From NCBI GenBank assembly GCA_029215795.1, contig JARDYH010000007.1, positions 103,617,263 through 103,681,262 of the forward strand: a stretch of 64,000 nt of DNA, given 5' to 3'. The translations under genes and the position numbers were made by a program. The notes below the pieces were generated by a model. The model saw nothing but the letters and a program-made list of their open reading frames with translations. It was not told where the DNA came from and made no database searches. Source of the DNA: Anniella stebbinsi. Taxonomy: Eukaryota > Chordata > Lepidosauria > Squamata > Anniellidae. Below are positions 12,236 to 24,861 of this stretch, piece after piece (position 1 is the first letter of the stretch; each line of letters opens with the position of its first letter).

Positions 12236-15050
12236 CTGATAAGGATTTGGGGAGAAAAATAATTAAGAGTCATATAATCAGACACAGATTTGAACGTGAG
12301 ATCCCAAATTCCTGACAAGTCAATGTTCTTTTGAAGCAAAGTTTGCTGGGAGGGGACCGTGACGGGTGTGAAGAAAGTGGTTTCCATTGAAAATCTGGAA
12401 CAACTCAGCCACTGGCATTGCAGCCCAGGCGATTTTGACAGCTCTTTCACCATCAGAGAGGAAGACATGAGCACGCTTATGGGCCAGCCCACATGATGGT
12501 GCTTGATGAATGAAGAGGCAGGCACCAACTGGAATTTAAGAACGCCCCATCCCCTAATCCATTTCCCTTCGTTTGCGGCCATAGAGCAATTTAAAAAAGA
12601 GAGCCCCCGTGATATTAACTTTAAATCATGGCTTGGCTCTCAGGGAAGAGAACACATGTGAAGGCAAGTCCCGGCAGAGGCAGCTCATGGTGGAGGGGGC
12701 AGGGAGAGAATCAGGAGTCCCATGGACTCCCGGTCAGCCTTGCCCCTGGCTTTCCTGCTGTGTAGTTGTGCAGCCACCACCCAGGGACCACGCAAAGGCT
12801 GAAATCTTGCTTCAGTGCCGAGGCGAGGTGGGCAAGACCCAAGCCTCCAAAATGGCCTCCGAGGCAAGTCGGCTGGGGGGGGGGGGCTGTGGACGGCCCT
12901 ACTTTTCACCTGGTGTCAGGGCTGGCCCTACCAGGAGGTGGACTGAGGTGCCCGCATCAAATGGCAGAGCAGCAGAAATGCCAAATTGCACCACTCGCCA
13001 CCCTTGCCCTGCTCCTGCCAGGAGGGCCTGCCGCCTCCTCCAGTGTGCATTCTGGCAAGCCCCTCCATTTGCAGCAGTGAAAGAGCGGCTGGCAGGGCTC
13101 TCTAGAGCAGCCGCCCACCTGTTTCCCTTTCCCTTTGCAATTTCCACAATCAAAAGAAGCAGCCAGCTGAAAACTTGTGACTTCTAGCTAAGCTTTTGAA
13201 AGAGGCCCATAGCTGGGAACTGGTGTGAGGCCATGGAAGAGCTTGGGCAAGGGCTACCTGGCATGGCAAGAAGGAAGGAGATTTCACAGTGTTGGGGTGT
13301 CTCCGAGAGCCTGGAGGCCTGCATCCTTGGGCCCAACCAGGGCTATGGTTTGATTGGGCTGGTCACTGTTTCATGCTTGCATGCTTTGCAGCATCAGAGC
13401 AGAGCTTTCCAACAGCACCTTTCCCAACTTGACATGAATTAAGGCACCGGGCAGAGCTGCCCACTTCAATTAAATTTGGCTAATTGCTTCTGTGGAAAGT
13501 TTCAAGCTTGGGGGCTTGAGATAGAGGGTCCCTGCTTGGACCCTTATTTCTGTGCCCCAAGTGTGTCCTGAAAGATCTGAAACTCCCCAGGCTCAGGGTG
13601 AGGTGGACGTAAGGTGTCATGGAAATCTATAGGGTAATTTTTTGTCCCTGCCTAGACTGCAGGCAGTTTGGGACAACCCCCTCTCTTCCTTCGCTGCCAT
13701 TGAGGCAGTTTTTGCTCCCAGCACAAGGGGCACCTAGACCTTGGTCAGCCCCCACTTGTGGAACATACAATGCAGTTTGCTGTGCAAATCAGATGTATTT
13801 CTGCAACCATCTTGAGTGCTCTCTCAATTTTTGCCTCTTAGACCAAGATTGAGGGGCCTTTGGATGCCACACCTGATTTCCAAGATAGGAAGATGCTCAA
13901 GGGAGGGGCCAAGTTATCCCCACCTACTCCTGACAAATGGCACCTCTTTCCCCACAATATTCTCTGTTACACTGGGTCAATATAGCTTACTACATTTGAG
14001 TTTACTTGTTCTCAACTGCATTGCTTCTGGCCTTCTTTGTGTCTCTACATATTAGCAAGTTGCTGGTAAATCTGTCGGATGCTTCTGGCCATGCACCAAA
14101 TGCAAGGCCTTAAAGAGACTAAGGCCTTAGGGTCATGCTGCATGACTCTTGGACAGACCAGCAAAGCTGAGGTTTTATGATTCATATCCAGGAAAGTGCC
14201 ACTTCCTTACTTTGCCAGGTGAAGGCTTTGTCCCATTTCTGCAACTTACATGGGTCTTGCCCAGGTGTACCCGTCCACCATGATGATGGATCAACTGTGA
14301 CTGCATACCAGTTTGGGGCAGAGGTTCCAAGGCTTTTATCATGGGACATGAATCCCAAGGATTTTGACATTCATCCTTTTTCAATTGGTGCAGCCTCAAG
14401 AGCTGTCCAGATGGGCTTATTTGCAGGCAAGGTTAAGCACACTATGAACTATCACCAGTCAGCATCATTCAAGCATTACATGCACTAAAAGCTGGCCGTT
14501 GTATGGCATGACCGTGGTCCAGCAAGACTCCTGGTATGTGACCATTCAAACATCTTTTGGGCAACCATTGTGCGGCCAATTAAAGCACGGGAATGCAGTT
14601 TGGGATGAATGATCATGATGGAGTCAAATGGAATGGAAAAAGTGTTATAGTGCCGGGGGGGGGGGAGCTTTTGCCTACTTTTTGACAATGAGCAGCAGCA
14701 GGTCCACATACACTGTTCATTAGGCAAAATGATTTCGGGCAGAGGACAGTACTGGACCTTTGTCATCAAAGTTGGTGTGATTTGAACATTATTCAGCTTT
14801 GAGGGCTGCGGATTTCAATCTTTGAACCAAGTTTTGGAGAGAAGGACTTCAGAAGAGCAGGTATGTACCCCAAGAAGATCAACTACACTTAGTAAAGGGT
14901 CAATAGTAAGCAGTCACTGGCATTTGAAGGGCATGGAGTGAGGCCGGCATGAATCAATATTCAGCAAATGGGGTACCATTAACCAAGGTTAGGCTGAGGG
15001 GTGGCCGCCCAGCCTATACTCATTGCCAAGCTCTCAATTTGTTCTTTATT
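12236..15050. other. GSTK1 intron, unassigned
   Basis: There are scattered open frames without recognisable products, a G11 run near 12877 and another near 14656. No exon or named repeat could be supported. Confidence 0.45.
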
Positions 15051-16045
15051 GTTCATAGGGGATCTAAATGGCTATGAGCCTTTCCCCTCCCTGACTCCCT
15101 TCCCATCCTGCAGGTTCCTGGTGGACTGGCTACTGCACCCTCTGGCCTGGTTGTGGTGCTGGTGAATGCCAGGTGGGTTCGCAACAAGACCCACTCATCC
15201 ATGATGAGGGATCCGACTTGGTGTGCATCATGAGACCTGGGTGGGTGAGCTGGGCAGTGTAGATATGACCCAGCTCTGCCCAACAACTCAAGCTTGAGGG
15301 TGGCCATGTTCCATAAAAGTTCCATAAAAGTTCCATAAAAGTTCAATCTCTGCTTTGGATAGGCTGTGAGGACCTGTACCTTGTGCTGACAGATCCTGCC
15401 CACAGGGAAACCATACTTGCCCATAGGGAAAATATAGCTCCACATAGGAAAACCATACTTGCCCTTAGAAAAGCAAAGGACAGTGTTTGCCCACAGGGAA
15501 ACAGGATAGTAATTGCTCATAGGGAAAATATAGCTCCCCATAGGAAAACCATACTTGCCCATGCGGAAACCATGCTAGCCCATAAGGAACATAGGACAGT
15601 GTTTGCCCATAGAGAAACATAGGACAGCACTTGCCCATAGGGAAACAATACTTGCCCATAAGAAAACATAGGAGAATACTTGCCCATAAGGAAACATTGG
15701 ATAGTAATTGTCCATAGGGAAGCATAGGACAGTATGTCCCCAAAGGAAAACCATACTTTCTTATAGATTAACATAGGGCAGTGTTTGCCCATAGAGAACC
15801 ATAGGATAATACTTGCCCATAGGAAAAATATACCTCCCCACTGGGGAATCATACTTGCCCATAGGGAAGATTTAATTGCCTATAAGGAAACATAGGACAG
15901 TACTTCGCTATAGTAAAAGTACTATAGGACAGTACTTCGCTATGGTTGCTCATAGGGGAACCATAGGGAACCATGGCATTCGTAGATATAGGAGCGCTCT
16001 CATTCCTGCATTGCACAGTTATAAGCCATAGTTTGAAATACACTT
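15051..16045 (+). repeat. Composite repeat: CR1/L2-type LINE endonuclease fragment plus 'cccatagggaaa' array
   Basis: Positions 15100-15290 carry a degraded LINE endonuclease start. The plus strand reads VLVNARWVRNKTHS and, one frameshift on, a segment resembling DEGSDLVCI.ETWV, the EN motif of CR1/L2-clade LINEs. From about 15395 to 15960 follows a degenerate minisatellite of 'ttgcccataggaaaa' units. The same two-part structure recurs at 32800-33690 and in the array at 36691-40637. Confidence 0.7.
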
Positions 16046-17955
16046 GGTACTCTGGGATTTGATGGTATTGTGTTTAGTGTGTTAAAAGCATCACACAATC
16101 GTACTCTAACCAGTGCTCAAACTTTGCGAATGATCCAGCCAAAGTAAAACTCTTTCAAGCCCCATTAATTTCACTGCAAGAAATGTAACACAATCTTAAT
16201 TGTCAATTGAAATCAATGGAATGGGAAAGTGCTTAACCTTGGCTGAATCATTCCCAAATGTGCAGCTTGGCACTGTATTGGGCTAAATTCTATTACAATT
16301 CTATTAATGTGCAGCTTGGCACTGTATTAGGTTCAGTTCTTTACACACCCAGAATCGCTACATGTAATGAACAAGTTACAGCTGGAAGATTGCAACATTT
16401 TTTGCAGCAACAATAAATGGGGCAAAGTCCAGACCAAAGGTGCTGGAAAGCTGAGGCCCCTATGAGGTTTTGCAAAAGCTGACAAAAGTGCTTTCGCTCT
16501 TGCCCTTTTCTTTGGAATTGCCATCCATTGATCACCCACTTTTATAGAACATCCAGAGGACATTGCTGTCAAATCATTGCAGTCTAACATTTTATGTGTT
16601 AATCTTTCATGATTTATCAGATCTTATTTATGGCATATTTCTGCAATACAATTTAACTGCAGCTCCAGCATGTCTATTCTGGACAGGCAAGGTGCTATTG
16701 AGGTTTTTCAAGAGTCCTGGGTCTCAAAATTCAGTCCTCTGCTTGCAGATCCTGCCTGTTTTATTGCTTTGTGTTGATTACAACTGACTGGCTAAACTGC
16801 AACGTATTTTTGTAGGCCCCATTTCTATGCTGCTACTGAGTTATGCTGACAGGTATTCTGTTTATACGGTGTGAAATGATCATGTTCTGGAAGAAGTTCT
16901 TTTCTTCAGCTCTATGCATACTTGTGGGAACTTTAATCTTGTATGGGATCAGACAGTAAATATACAGCCCTAATCATACTTAATATGGCAGTAGACCCAT
17001 TGGAACTTACTTTTGAGTATATACAGTATCGCAGCTACATGGGGCCAAACTCCAGAGGCAGAGCAAGTCAGTGGAGATCACAGAAGGGAGTTCTGGAGTT
17101 CTGGAGACCCGCAGGGTCGTACAGAGCTGGTCATAGGCCCAGGCCAGATGGGAAGTGTGTGCCCGCCCACCATTTCAAAAAAGGAGGACAACAGGGCAGC
17201 CCCAAGGGGGCCATGTGCCCACCAACGTGTCCCTTCTGCATAACACCTTCATATTAAACCTGTTATACAATACCCTCAAGGCACATATCTCCATGCCCCG
17301 CATGCGGCATATGGCCCTAGTCTGGAGCTTGTCGTCTGACCCCGTGGTATTCACGACGGATGGCTCCTGTGCTGTGTCCGCAAGGCGGGCTCCTCGCTTC
17401 TCGATAGGCCGCTGACGCTACGGAAGCAGTAGCGTAAGCTAGGGGGGAACTCCTCGTCCGAGTGCCCCCTCAAAATCGTAGGTCCGGGGCTAACTGCCCC
17501 CCCCCCGGCCCGGGCCTGGAGACCCGTTCCATCTTGGAAATTCCCACGGTTGTGCTTTAGAAAGCACTGCTTTCCTGTTGTGCTAGTGGTTGATCCCGCG
17601 GCAGAACAGAACAAGCCCAGGCGTAACAGCACTATCCAATACTACCCCAGGGGCTCCCCAAAGGGACCCCCCAGAGAGCAGCGAGCGCAGAAACAAAACC
17701 CCTTTTATTATGCTTGCTATGATTTTAGGTGAATTTAAAACGCACAAGTGAACACGCTCAGGGTACTTAAAAAAAAATCAGGGTTGGCAAGCATTCCCCC
17801 CCCCACTTTGCAGGAACGTGAAAACAGCTGAAAAGTACAGAAACACCGTTGAAAGGCGTGTGTGTGTATGGGGGGGGGGGGAGTTGAGAGATTGAAATGT
17901 AACTCGCGTGCTTCGCCATTGAAGTTAATGCAGACGACCATCTAAGGGAGGCCCG
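16046..17955. other. Intron/promoter-proximal region, unassigned
   Basis: No gene is supported here. GC content rises from about 17100 towards the CpG island. A C-run near 17500, a C-run near 17797 and a G-run near 17870 are visible. Confidence 0.45.
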
Positions 17956-17959
17956 TGAA

Positions 17960-18600
17960 GTGGGTCGCTCCTGGGAGGGGGCTTTCTGGGGCTGCATCTG
18001 CACCTGTTCCATTTGGATACTGCTACCTTTGGGGAGGCAGTTACCCCTCCGTCCTCCTCTCCTTTCCCTGCGCTCTTACCTCGAATCCAAACCAGGAATA
18101 GGGAGACAAGATGTCGTAGAAGCAATCCACTGCTTTCTTGCTGCTCCCCAAACCTCCACACGCCGTCGCCATAGTCCTCCCTAGGGCTGCGAAGCCGGAG
18201 AGAGAGGCTCTGCGCATTTGTACCAGGAAAGCCAGCGCGGAAAAATGCCTCCCGGAACGGCGAAAGCGAGACCCGCAAAACACGCGCGGAACTTGCCCAA
18301 ACTTTCCCCTCCCGCTTCTGCTGAGTGGCTGTTGCGTCACACGACAGAGGGGTGGGGTGGAGGGCGATCTAATGATTCTTGCTGGTTGCTGACACCTGGC
18401 GGCACGAAGCTGAAGCGCCCTTTCCCGGCCTCGTGCCTGGGACGCTCAATATGGCGCCCGAGGAACAGCCGATGTCGTTGCGCTCTGATTCTCCCCGCCC
18501 TGTTCCACCGGCCATCACTCCTGCGGGCGGGAAAACTCAGAAGCGCGCTAGCATCGCACGCGTCGCGTTTAGCCGCACGTTACTGAGGGAGGATCAGTGG
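17960..18600 (-). promoter_or_regulatory. CpG-rich promoter region of GSTK1
   Basis: This stretch is GC-rich with many CpGs, unlike its surroundings, and contains the first coding exon of GSTK1 on the minus strand. That fits a housekeeping-type CpG-island promoter. No TATA box is evident. A plus-strand open frame from 18451 lies in the island but has no recognisable similarity and no clear splice donor. Confidence 0.7.
18080..18172 (-). CDS. GSTK1: GSTK1, first coding exon
   Basis: Glutathione S-transferase kappa 1 is a DsbA-like thioredoxin-fold GST of mitochondria and peroxisomes that conjugates glutathione to small electrophiles. The exon is 31 codons, starting at the ATG at 18172 (MATACGG...) and ending GFE before a GTAAGA donor. 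It contains FYDILSPYSWFGFE, nearly identical to the mammalian FYDVLSPYSWLGFE. The Ser in SPYSW is the kappa-class active-site serine. The N-terminus is a few residues longer than in human. The next exon, which should encode the CRY...W...LRP segment, was not found between here and 3915, a gap of about 14 kb filled with transposons. Confidence 0.92.
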
Positions 18601-19181
18601 AGGCTGGTGGCTCCGCTTTTGGTGGGGCTGTGAATCCATTCCTGAGCCAGAACCAGCTGCAACGTTTTGAGAATGAAGTTTGGCACCTTGGACGGCTCCT
18701 TTGGCGTTCTGGCTGGTTCTGACTGAAACCCAGAATGGATTCTCAGCCCCACCGAATCCAGAACTACTGGCTAGGGGTGTGCACGGACCCCCCGGATCGG
18801 ATCGGGACCCGGATCGGGACCTCCAATTTTGTCACGGATCGGTTCGGACAAAATCGGAGCCCCCCCCGGACCAGATCAAGTAAGATCCCGATCCAAAAAT
18901 CGGAAAGGTAAGGGCCCACCTCCTCCCCCCCCCCGCTGTCCACTTTCATCGGCAGGCGCCTGCTGGCGCCCGCCAATGGAAGCGGCGGTGGGCGCCAGTG
19001 GGCGCCCGCCGATCCGCCGATCCGCTGAACCGGTTCGGAGCCTTTTCGGACCAGTTCGGATTGGATCGGCCGATCCAGCTGTCAGATCGGAAATCGGATA
19101 ATTTATCCGATGTCCCACTGGACCGGACTCGGATCGTGGATTGGGTCCGATCCAGTGCACATCCCTACTACTGGCCTCCAC
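18594..19181. mobile_element. Palindromic MITE (gtggaggctggtgg ends), split by a second MITE
   Basis: The left part 18594-18771 begins cagtggaggctggtgg and the right part resumes after 19167 as ctggcctccacc. Internal stretches ggtggggctgtgaatcc and ggattctcagccccacc are inverted copies of each other. The element is about 190 bp without the insertion. Its own target duplication was not determined. Confidence 0.65.
18772..19167. mobile_element. 396-bp hAT-like MITE, GATCCG-rich, with 8-bp target duplication
   Basis: The ends are taggggtgtgcac and gtgcacatccct plus a, inverted repeats with one mismatch. The flanks are ctactggc at 18764-18771 and ctactggc at 19168-19175, a perfect 8-bp target-site duplication, which is the hallmark of hAT transposition. 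The interior is made of gatccg/cggatc motifs. There is no coding capacity. Confidence 0.9.
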
Positions 19182-19561
19182 CAAGAAAAATGGAGAGTTG
19201 GGGTGGAGTGGATAAGCGATCAACACTACTGCTTTATAACGATATATAACGGTTTTAAACAGTTATAAACAGTTATAAACCATTTTAAAGTGTTATATCC
19301 TGCTTAGCGTAGACCTATAGATGCTGCTTTTGCTGGCAGCTACACGTCCCTTGTATTGTATGGTCTGGTCGCTTACACTTGAGGAGAAGAAGCCCACTCC
19401 CACCCTTGTCTAGCACCTGCATGAAGCAAGCAGTGCCCACCTAGGGTTGCCATATTCTGAATCCACAAAACTGGGACAAATTTTTTTTTTTTGGCTCGAA
19501 TTTTTTTTAAAACTGAGCAATATGTAAAGGTCTAGGGAAAGCAGAAAGCTATCTAACAGCG

Positions 19562-19643
19562 GCAATCCTATGTGTGTCTACTAAGAAATAAATCCTATTG
19601 AGTTAAATAAGACTTATTCCCAGATAAGTATGTATAGGATTGC
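19562..19643. mobile_element. Short MITE with GCAATCCTAT inverted ends
   Basis: An 82-bp unit starts gcaatcctatg and ends tataggattgc, with the internal palindromic core ctattgagttaaataagact. This resembles a short palindromic repeat very common in squamate genomes (family named from memory, tentative). Confidence 0.6.
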
Positions 19644-20745
19644 AGCCTAAAGTATTTAAACATCTGCAAATAAATAATAGGCAAAGAACAGTTTAAGCAA
19701 TAATTTAAAAAATGACATTACATTACATTTCTCCACTAGTTCTCAAAAGCTAGAGGAGAATTCAATACGGAGACTTACTCCCACCCCAGTCACCCAAGTA
19801 GTTACCATAGAATATTAAGGATATTAATATTAAAACCATCCGCAATCTGCAAGCGGGACACACCCATGGACAAAGAGAACTTCTCAGGGTGAAAATTCTT
19901 GTAGGAAAGCGACAGGACATCAGCTGAACAACCATCACGATTTTGCCTTTCTTCAGTTTGTTACTTAATTAGGCACCCATCTCCTGAAATCCAAATCCAA
20001 ACTATTGTTATGATTTTTAAGTTTAATTTAATTTAGGAAATGTATAAACAACTTTCCTTAAAAAACAAAACCCAAAGAAGTATATATGAAACATTACAAC
20101 AATTAAACTTTAAAACTGTGATGTTCTACTGTTTAGGGATGTGAATGTGTTGCAAAAGTTATTATTTAGAGTTGCAACTTGCAGGTCTGGGTGAGTATGG
20201 AATGAGTAGTAAGTGAGTGCTGATTGGTTAGTTGTTTGGAGTGCCTGGATTGGTGGGGTGTGTGAGAATGGGAGGAGCTGGGGAGTGAATGAGATATATA
20301 TGTCAAACAGAGGGAGAGCTGACAGGGTTGTTTTTGGGTTCAGTTGAGGAGGGGGTTGATTGTAGGTTGGGCAGGGAGAAGAGAGCGAAAGAAAGAAAAA
20401 GAAAGAATATCTAGTGAGGTGTTTGATTGATTGATACTGTGAGAAGAAACAGTTTGGCTTTGGGAACAGTTTGAAACATATAAGCATTGTACTTGAAACC
20501 GCTACACAAATGAACTAAAGAAACCAAGAAGCTTATTGTGCACACAATATACTTGATGTTAATAGAACTTGTTAATTCCATCCAACTGCTGTGGTCATTA
20601 AAGTGTACCTGAGGAAGGTACTGGTGGCAGTGGGAATTTAGATGCTTGTCTGAGGCCAGGTTGCCAGGCTGTGGAGCTGTGGGGCCTAATAGTAAAGGCA
20701 GGACAGGAGCAGCAGCAGCAAGGGGCTAGGATAAGGCATCACATT
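19644..20745 (+). other. Unassigned; possible truncated Gypsy-type LTR at about 20120-20616
   Basis: Most of this stretch shows nothing recognisable. Between about 20120 and 20616 a TATA-like 'gatatatatg' (near 20290) and an attaaa (near 20597) precede 'tggtggcagtggga'. The last resembles the primer-binding start of vertebrate Ty3/Gypsy elements, so a lone plus-strand LTR end is possible. No second LTR was seen. Confidence 0.3.
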
Positions 20746-21170
20746 GACCCTGTTCAGACAACATGCTAAGCTACGGTGGTTAAGCATTTTGAGCTAAATG
20801 TTATGACTTAGCGTATCATGGAAACCATTCCTAACCCTGGTGGCTACATAACCACAGTTTAAACACACTTTGTTCAGACAACACACTAAGCCATGGTAAA
20901 GAATCACGCTGAGCCGTACAGGGCCTGTTCAAAAGACACCTTAAACCCTACTGGTTAAGCATCAGGGTTTAAAGTGTCTTGTGCAATGCGACAGCACTGG
21001 TTGTGGTTAGTACTAACCCCAGAGAACCACATTTTTGCTAACCAAAGTATGAACAGGCCCAATGTTTAGCTCAAAAAGCATGTCATCTGAATAGGGTCAT
21101 TCACTAACCATTTGCTGCAGAAGGGTTAGCGGCCTAATCATGGCGTAGTGTGTTGCCTGAACAGCCTCAC
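20746..21170. mobile_element. hAT-like MITE with a related MITE nested inside
   Basis: The outer ends gaccctgttcagacaacatg and (reverse complement) gtgaggctgttcaggcaac are imperfect inverted repeats. Inside, 20921-21060 has its own inverted ends, gggcctgttcaaa and gaacaggccc. Both are non-coding. The shared 'ctgttcag'-type ends suggest related families. Confidence 0.65.
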
Positions 21171-21227
21171 TGACTCTCAACTTAGCCTACCTAGCAGGTT
21201 TGTTGTTGGCTAAAAAAGGAGAGAGAG

Positions 21228-21731
21228 GGATATGTTACCTGGAATTACTTAAAAATCACACTCAGATAGCAAGGAGGAGGGTCCAACTCAATTTTATTAA
21301 TTGAGAAAAATCAGCGCTGAGTCGGCTCCCTGAAGCCTCATGGCTAAAATTCAGAGGAACCGCCCCTAACAAAATTAAGCAAAGGTTTTTATTTCTTGGG
21401 TATGAAAAGGATCCACCCCTCTCTAGTGACGTACGTGTTTAGAAGCTTCTTACAACTAAGGAATAGGGGAAGGAAAATAACGCCTCTGTTGCAAGCGTAG
21501 TTACAGAAGCACAAGCAAGCATTCAGAACAATTCTACATTCATTAAAAGTGAAACAGAGATAACAAGGCTGTCTGACTTCACACAGCTTTTGCTAAGGAG
21601 GGAGTCTGCTATAGGCATAGATAACAGCACTTCTACAGGGCTTCAAGGCTACAGTAAACATTCCTAAGATTAAAAAAAAACAAGCCTTGCAGCAGCTAAC
21701 ATTAATTCAAAATTTAACCCTTCATGCCACA
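21228..21731 (-). repeat. 3' LTR of the ERV
   Basis: In element orientation it begins TGTGGCATGAAGGG and ends near CAGGTAACATATCC. It carries an AATAAA signal (complement of ttttatt near 21282). The sequence appears identical to 28169-28672. If ggata is not counted, the LTR ends in TG...CA and is 499 bp. Confidence 0.92.
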
Positions 21732-21742
21732 TTCCCCTCTTT
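21732..21742 (-). other. Polypurine tract of the ERV
   Basis: In element orientation AAAGAGGGGAA directly precedes the 3' LTR, the expected plus-strand primer site. Confidence 0.85.
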
Positions 21743-23640
21743 AAGAATCATATATAATCAATAATTTCTATTTTATTTATTTTTATGGTTGTTTTCTATA
21801 TTTAAAAAGCATAAGGTTACAAAAAAAAGAAAATCGCTGTTAGTTACATTCATCTTGTCTATAGTCATTCATAGTTCTTTGTGCCTCAAAAATTGCTAAC
21901 AGGATTTAGAGCATGTGTAGAGTGCAAAACAGGAATTAGATACATTCTTAACTATGTCTGGTTTCCTATTTCTTCATGTTTTACATCTTCTTGCATAGTT
22001 AACGATAGATCATGAGAATATATTTTGCATTCTTTTCTAAATGACCTTTTTTCAGCTAAGCGTGTAGTGTGGTTCCAATTCTATATAGATGCTACAGGGG
22101 ATAAAATTCAGTCTGTAATTTTTGGGTACACGTTATTTAATTCTTGACACTTGGGACTTTTCTAAATAGTCACATAGTAGCCTCTTGTACAGACAAAACA
22201 TTCAGTTTTGTCTGAAGACTTTGCAGTGTTCTTTATCTACTGCAGCTAAATATAGCTCGTGTCCTGGGTTACAATTGTCCTTAACCGTTCTTTCCACTGG
22301 TTAGGTTTTGCATCAGGAATGTGAATCTGGGGTGGTGTTGGCACTTATGGCTTTCATCTTTGGACAGTGTGCTGTGCAATATTTACTGGACTTCTCCTAG
22401 TCTCCATTGTCCCTCTTGTGTGTTCCTTCTTGAGTTCTTGTGTCTATTGTTTTTATCAACCCCCAGTAAGCTGCCAGCCATATTAGCATTTTTACCGGGG
22501 GTTCTATGGAGCAAGCACTATTCCAGGAAATCCTGGTAAGTTAAGGTATCTCAGTGTTTGGCACGGAATGGAGTGCAATGTAGCTGCACTCTTATGTGCG
22601 ACATGATGACACTGCACACACACTTGAATCTGTGAACTGTGACTACTGGATACTATGGGTTCTGTTTGGATTTTTGGTTTGTTTCTTCTTCTCATGTATT
22701 CTTACTTCTTTGTAACACTGCTTATGGACCTACAAGTTGTACACAAAAACAAAAATCCTTCTGCTGTTCTGGTCTTTGCTTATAAATATACACTGCTTCT
22801 GTGGTCTTGGGTCTCTCAATCCCCTATGACAGTGTTATAAGTTTATTTAGATAGTCCAATAGGATAGAAATCTTTTTGTTGGATTCTTCGTCAGAGGAGA
22901 CTGTCAGCTTCCGGGTGTGACAGCTCCTTTGAGCTGTAGCTCCTTTCTCTCTCTCTCTCTCTCTCTCCACAGAGTGTCAGCTCTCGGCAAGGGGGGTTGC
23001 TTGGGTCAGGCAGACGCTTTAAGATTTTTTCAGTTTAACCCTTAGAGTTCTCTTCACTGGGCTGGCCTTCCACAGTCCCGGTGCTTCAGCACGTTTGGCT
23101 CTGCTATAATGCGTCCAGGATTTAAAACCAAAACATTTAATTGCAGCTGAAATGACTAGCATAACTTGATGTGGGCCTGACCATTTAGGCTTTAGGGATC
23201 AGCTTTCTACTCTTTTTACATAAACCCAGTCTCCTGGCTCTATATTATGTACTTTATCTGTAAGAGGTAAGGCACCTTCTAGTTTAAGTTCTTCCTTACC
23301 TCTACAATACATTTTACCCATGGGACTACCTCTCTTGGGGCATCTTAACTACTGCCACATTTTCTCCACAACGGGGAGGGCCCACCTACATGGCCTCAAA
23401 AGGAGGTCAATTTACTCTTTTCCCTTGGGAGTGTTTGGCATCCTGAACAATATCTATGGCAACAGCAAACTCTAGTCAGTAGGTCTCCAGTAGTTCAGTT
23501 TATTTTTCCCAACTTGCAGTCTCCACTCAATGCTTTAGAGACCTCATTGTCTCTCACACTATCAATGAGTGCGCTTCTGAGTTCAGCTGTAGTGGGAGCC
23601 CGTGGGTGTATTTCTCTGGAGCGTCTTCACTAGAGTCTCC
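21743..23640 (-). other. ERV 3' internal region, no env recognised
   Basis: This is where late pol and env would be expected. Only short frames are open and none is recognisable. A (CT)n run sits at 22946-22967. Confidence 0.5.
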
Positions 23641-23642
23641 TG

Positions 23643-24027
23643 TCAGCTATTTTCGGCTCCCCAATCTCTCCTGTCTCTGGTGTGAGGATTTGCTTTGATT
23701 TCTCCCTTCTCTGTAACATAGAATTGGAAGGGTTTGGACAGGTTGGGTCCATGTGCTAGCTGATGCTTTAATTCTTCAAAACCTCTTTGTTGCTCTGTGC
23801 CCCAGATAAACATGGTCTGTGTCTTTCCCTTCCGTTGCTTTGTAGAGTGGCTGCCCATGTGTAGCATAATCTATGATCCAGAGCCGACAGTAACCCACCA
23901 TTCCTAAGAAGGCTCTCAGTCCTCGCCTTGTGGTGGGTGGTGCAATATTACAAATTGCTTGCACTTGCTCTGGCAACAGGGCTCGTTTCCCATCTTCTCT
24001 CTGGGATCCACACACTCTCTGGAACAT
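23643..24027 (-). pseudogene. ERV pol fragment (RT thumb/connection)
   Basis: Two overlapping frames carry RGLRAFLGMVGYCRLW and, after a frameshift, QRGFEELKHQLAHGP. These are the gammaretroviral RT thumb and connection motifs (FLG.AG.CRLW; F..LK..L...P). The frame is shifted once between these motifs, and no upstream catalytic RT segment adjoins it. Confidence 0.78.
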
Positions 24028-24861
24028 CTGTCAATTCAATCATGGGGGGCATAATGGCTATCGGCTGGCCACTTCTTTCCCATAACAGCTTATACTGCCA
24101 TCCATGTTTGGCATGGATACTGTACAGACATCTCCTTCGTGTGGGACCTCGAACTCGAAACCTCTGTCTCTCTCAAAGGTCAGTCTTGCTTGGAGGTTCT
24201 TGAGTTTGCAGGACTGGTGTGTACAGAATTAGCTCTTTCTCTTGGGCTCAGCCTTCTGGTTTTATTTAGCAGTATCAGACAATACATTACTGCTACTTTT
24301 CGCGTTTAGGGTCACAGCTTCTGACAGGGCTTGTCCTTTTGGACTTTCTTATCTCGTAAGCCCTGGCACTATGACTTCCAAAACTATGCCTTGCAGGCAG
24401 TATATTTTTGCTAATTCTGTCAGTCCTCCTTAAATTTCTCTGCATCATTTCTTCTTATTGCTTTCAATGGGGGGTAAGGTTAAACGCTCTTCTCTGGCAG
24501 ACTCTGCTCCAGCTCAAGGCTTTAACTCTTTCTGCTCTCCCCCCCCGCCTTCTTTCTTTCTATTGCTTTATTTTGCCAAGGAGCAGACAGACCTGGAAAA
24601 CCTTTGAGTAATCCCATTACTCCTGGTCCACCTTAAAGGAATTCAAGCAAACAGTCTGCATTTTCTTCTCAAGTTGCTTTTTCTACACAAGTGGGGTTTG
24701 CAACTTGACTCTATAGCTTTAATCTTGATTCTTTTAGCAAAACTGGCTTTTCTAATGCTTTAGCATTCTTGGCTTGGGGTTGTTATTTCTCGACAGGTTC
24801 AGGATCACAACCAGGGATCTTCCTCACGTCATGATTTTTGTTGCCAGCATAGATTGCTTCC

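Noticed and set aside
12609..13187. 192-codon plus-strand frame
   Set aside because: GC-rich intronic stretch without domain motifs or splice signals; overlapping open frames exist on both strands.
15053..15852. Long minus-strand frames rich in GKYGFPMGSYIFP-like units
   Set aside because: They translate the 'cccatagggaaa' minisatellite backwards; the same frames occur wherever that repeat lies.
18379..18633. Plus-strand frame from the ATG at 18451 in the CpG island as a divergent gene
   Set aside because: No known protein resembles it, no donor site follows and it runs into a MITE; open frames are expected in GC-rich DNA.
20120..20616. Complete LTR retrotransposon on the plus strand
   Set aside because: Only one possible LTR end with a primer-site-like sequence is visible; no second LTR or coding region follows, so it is mentioned only as a possibility.
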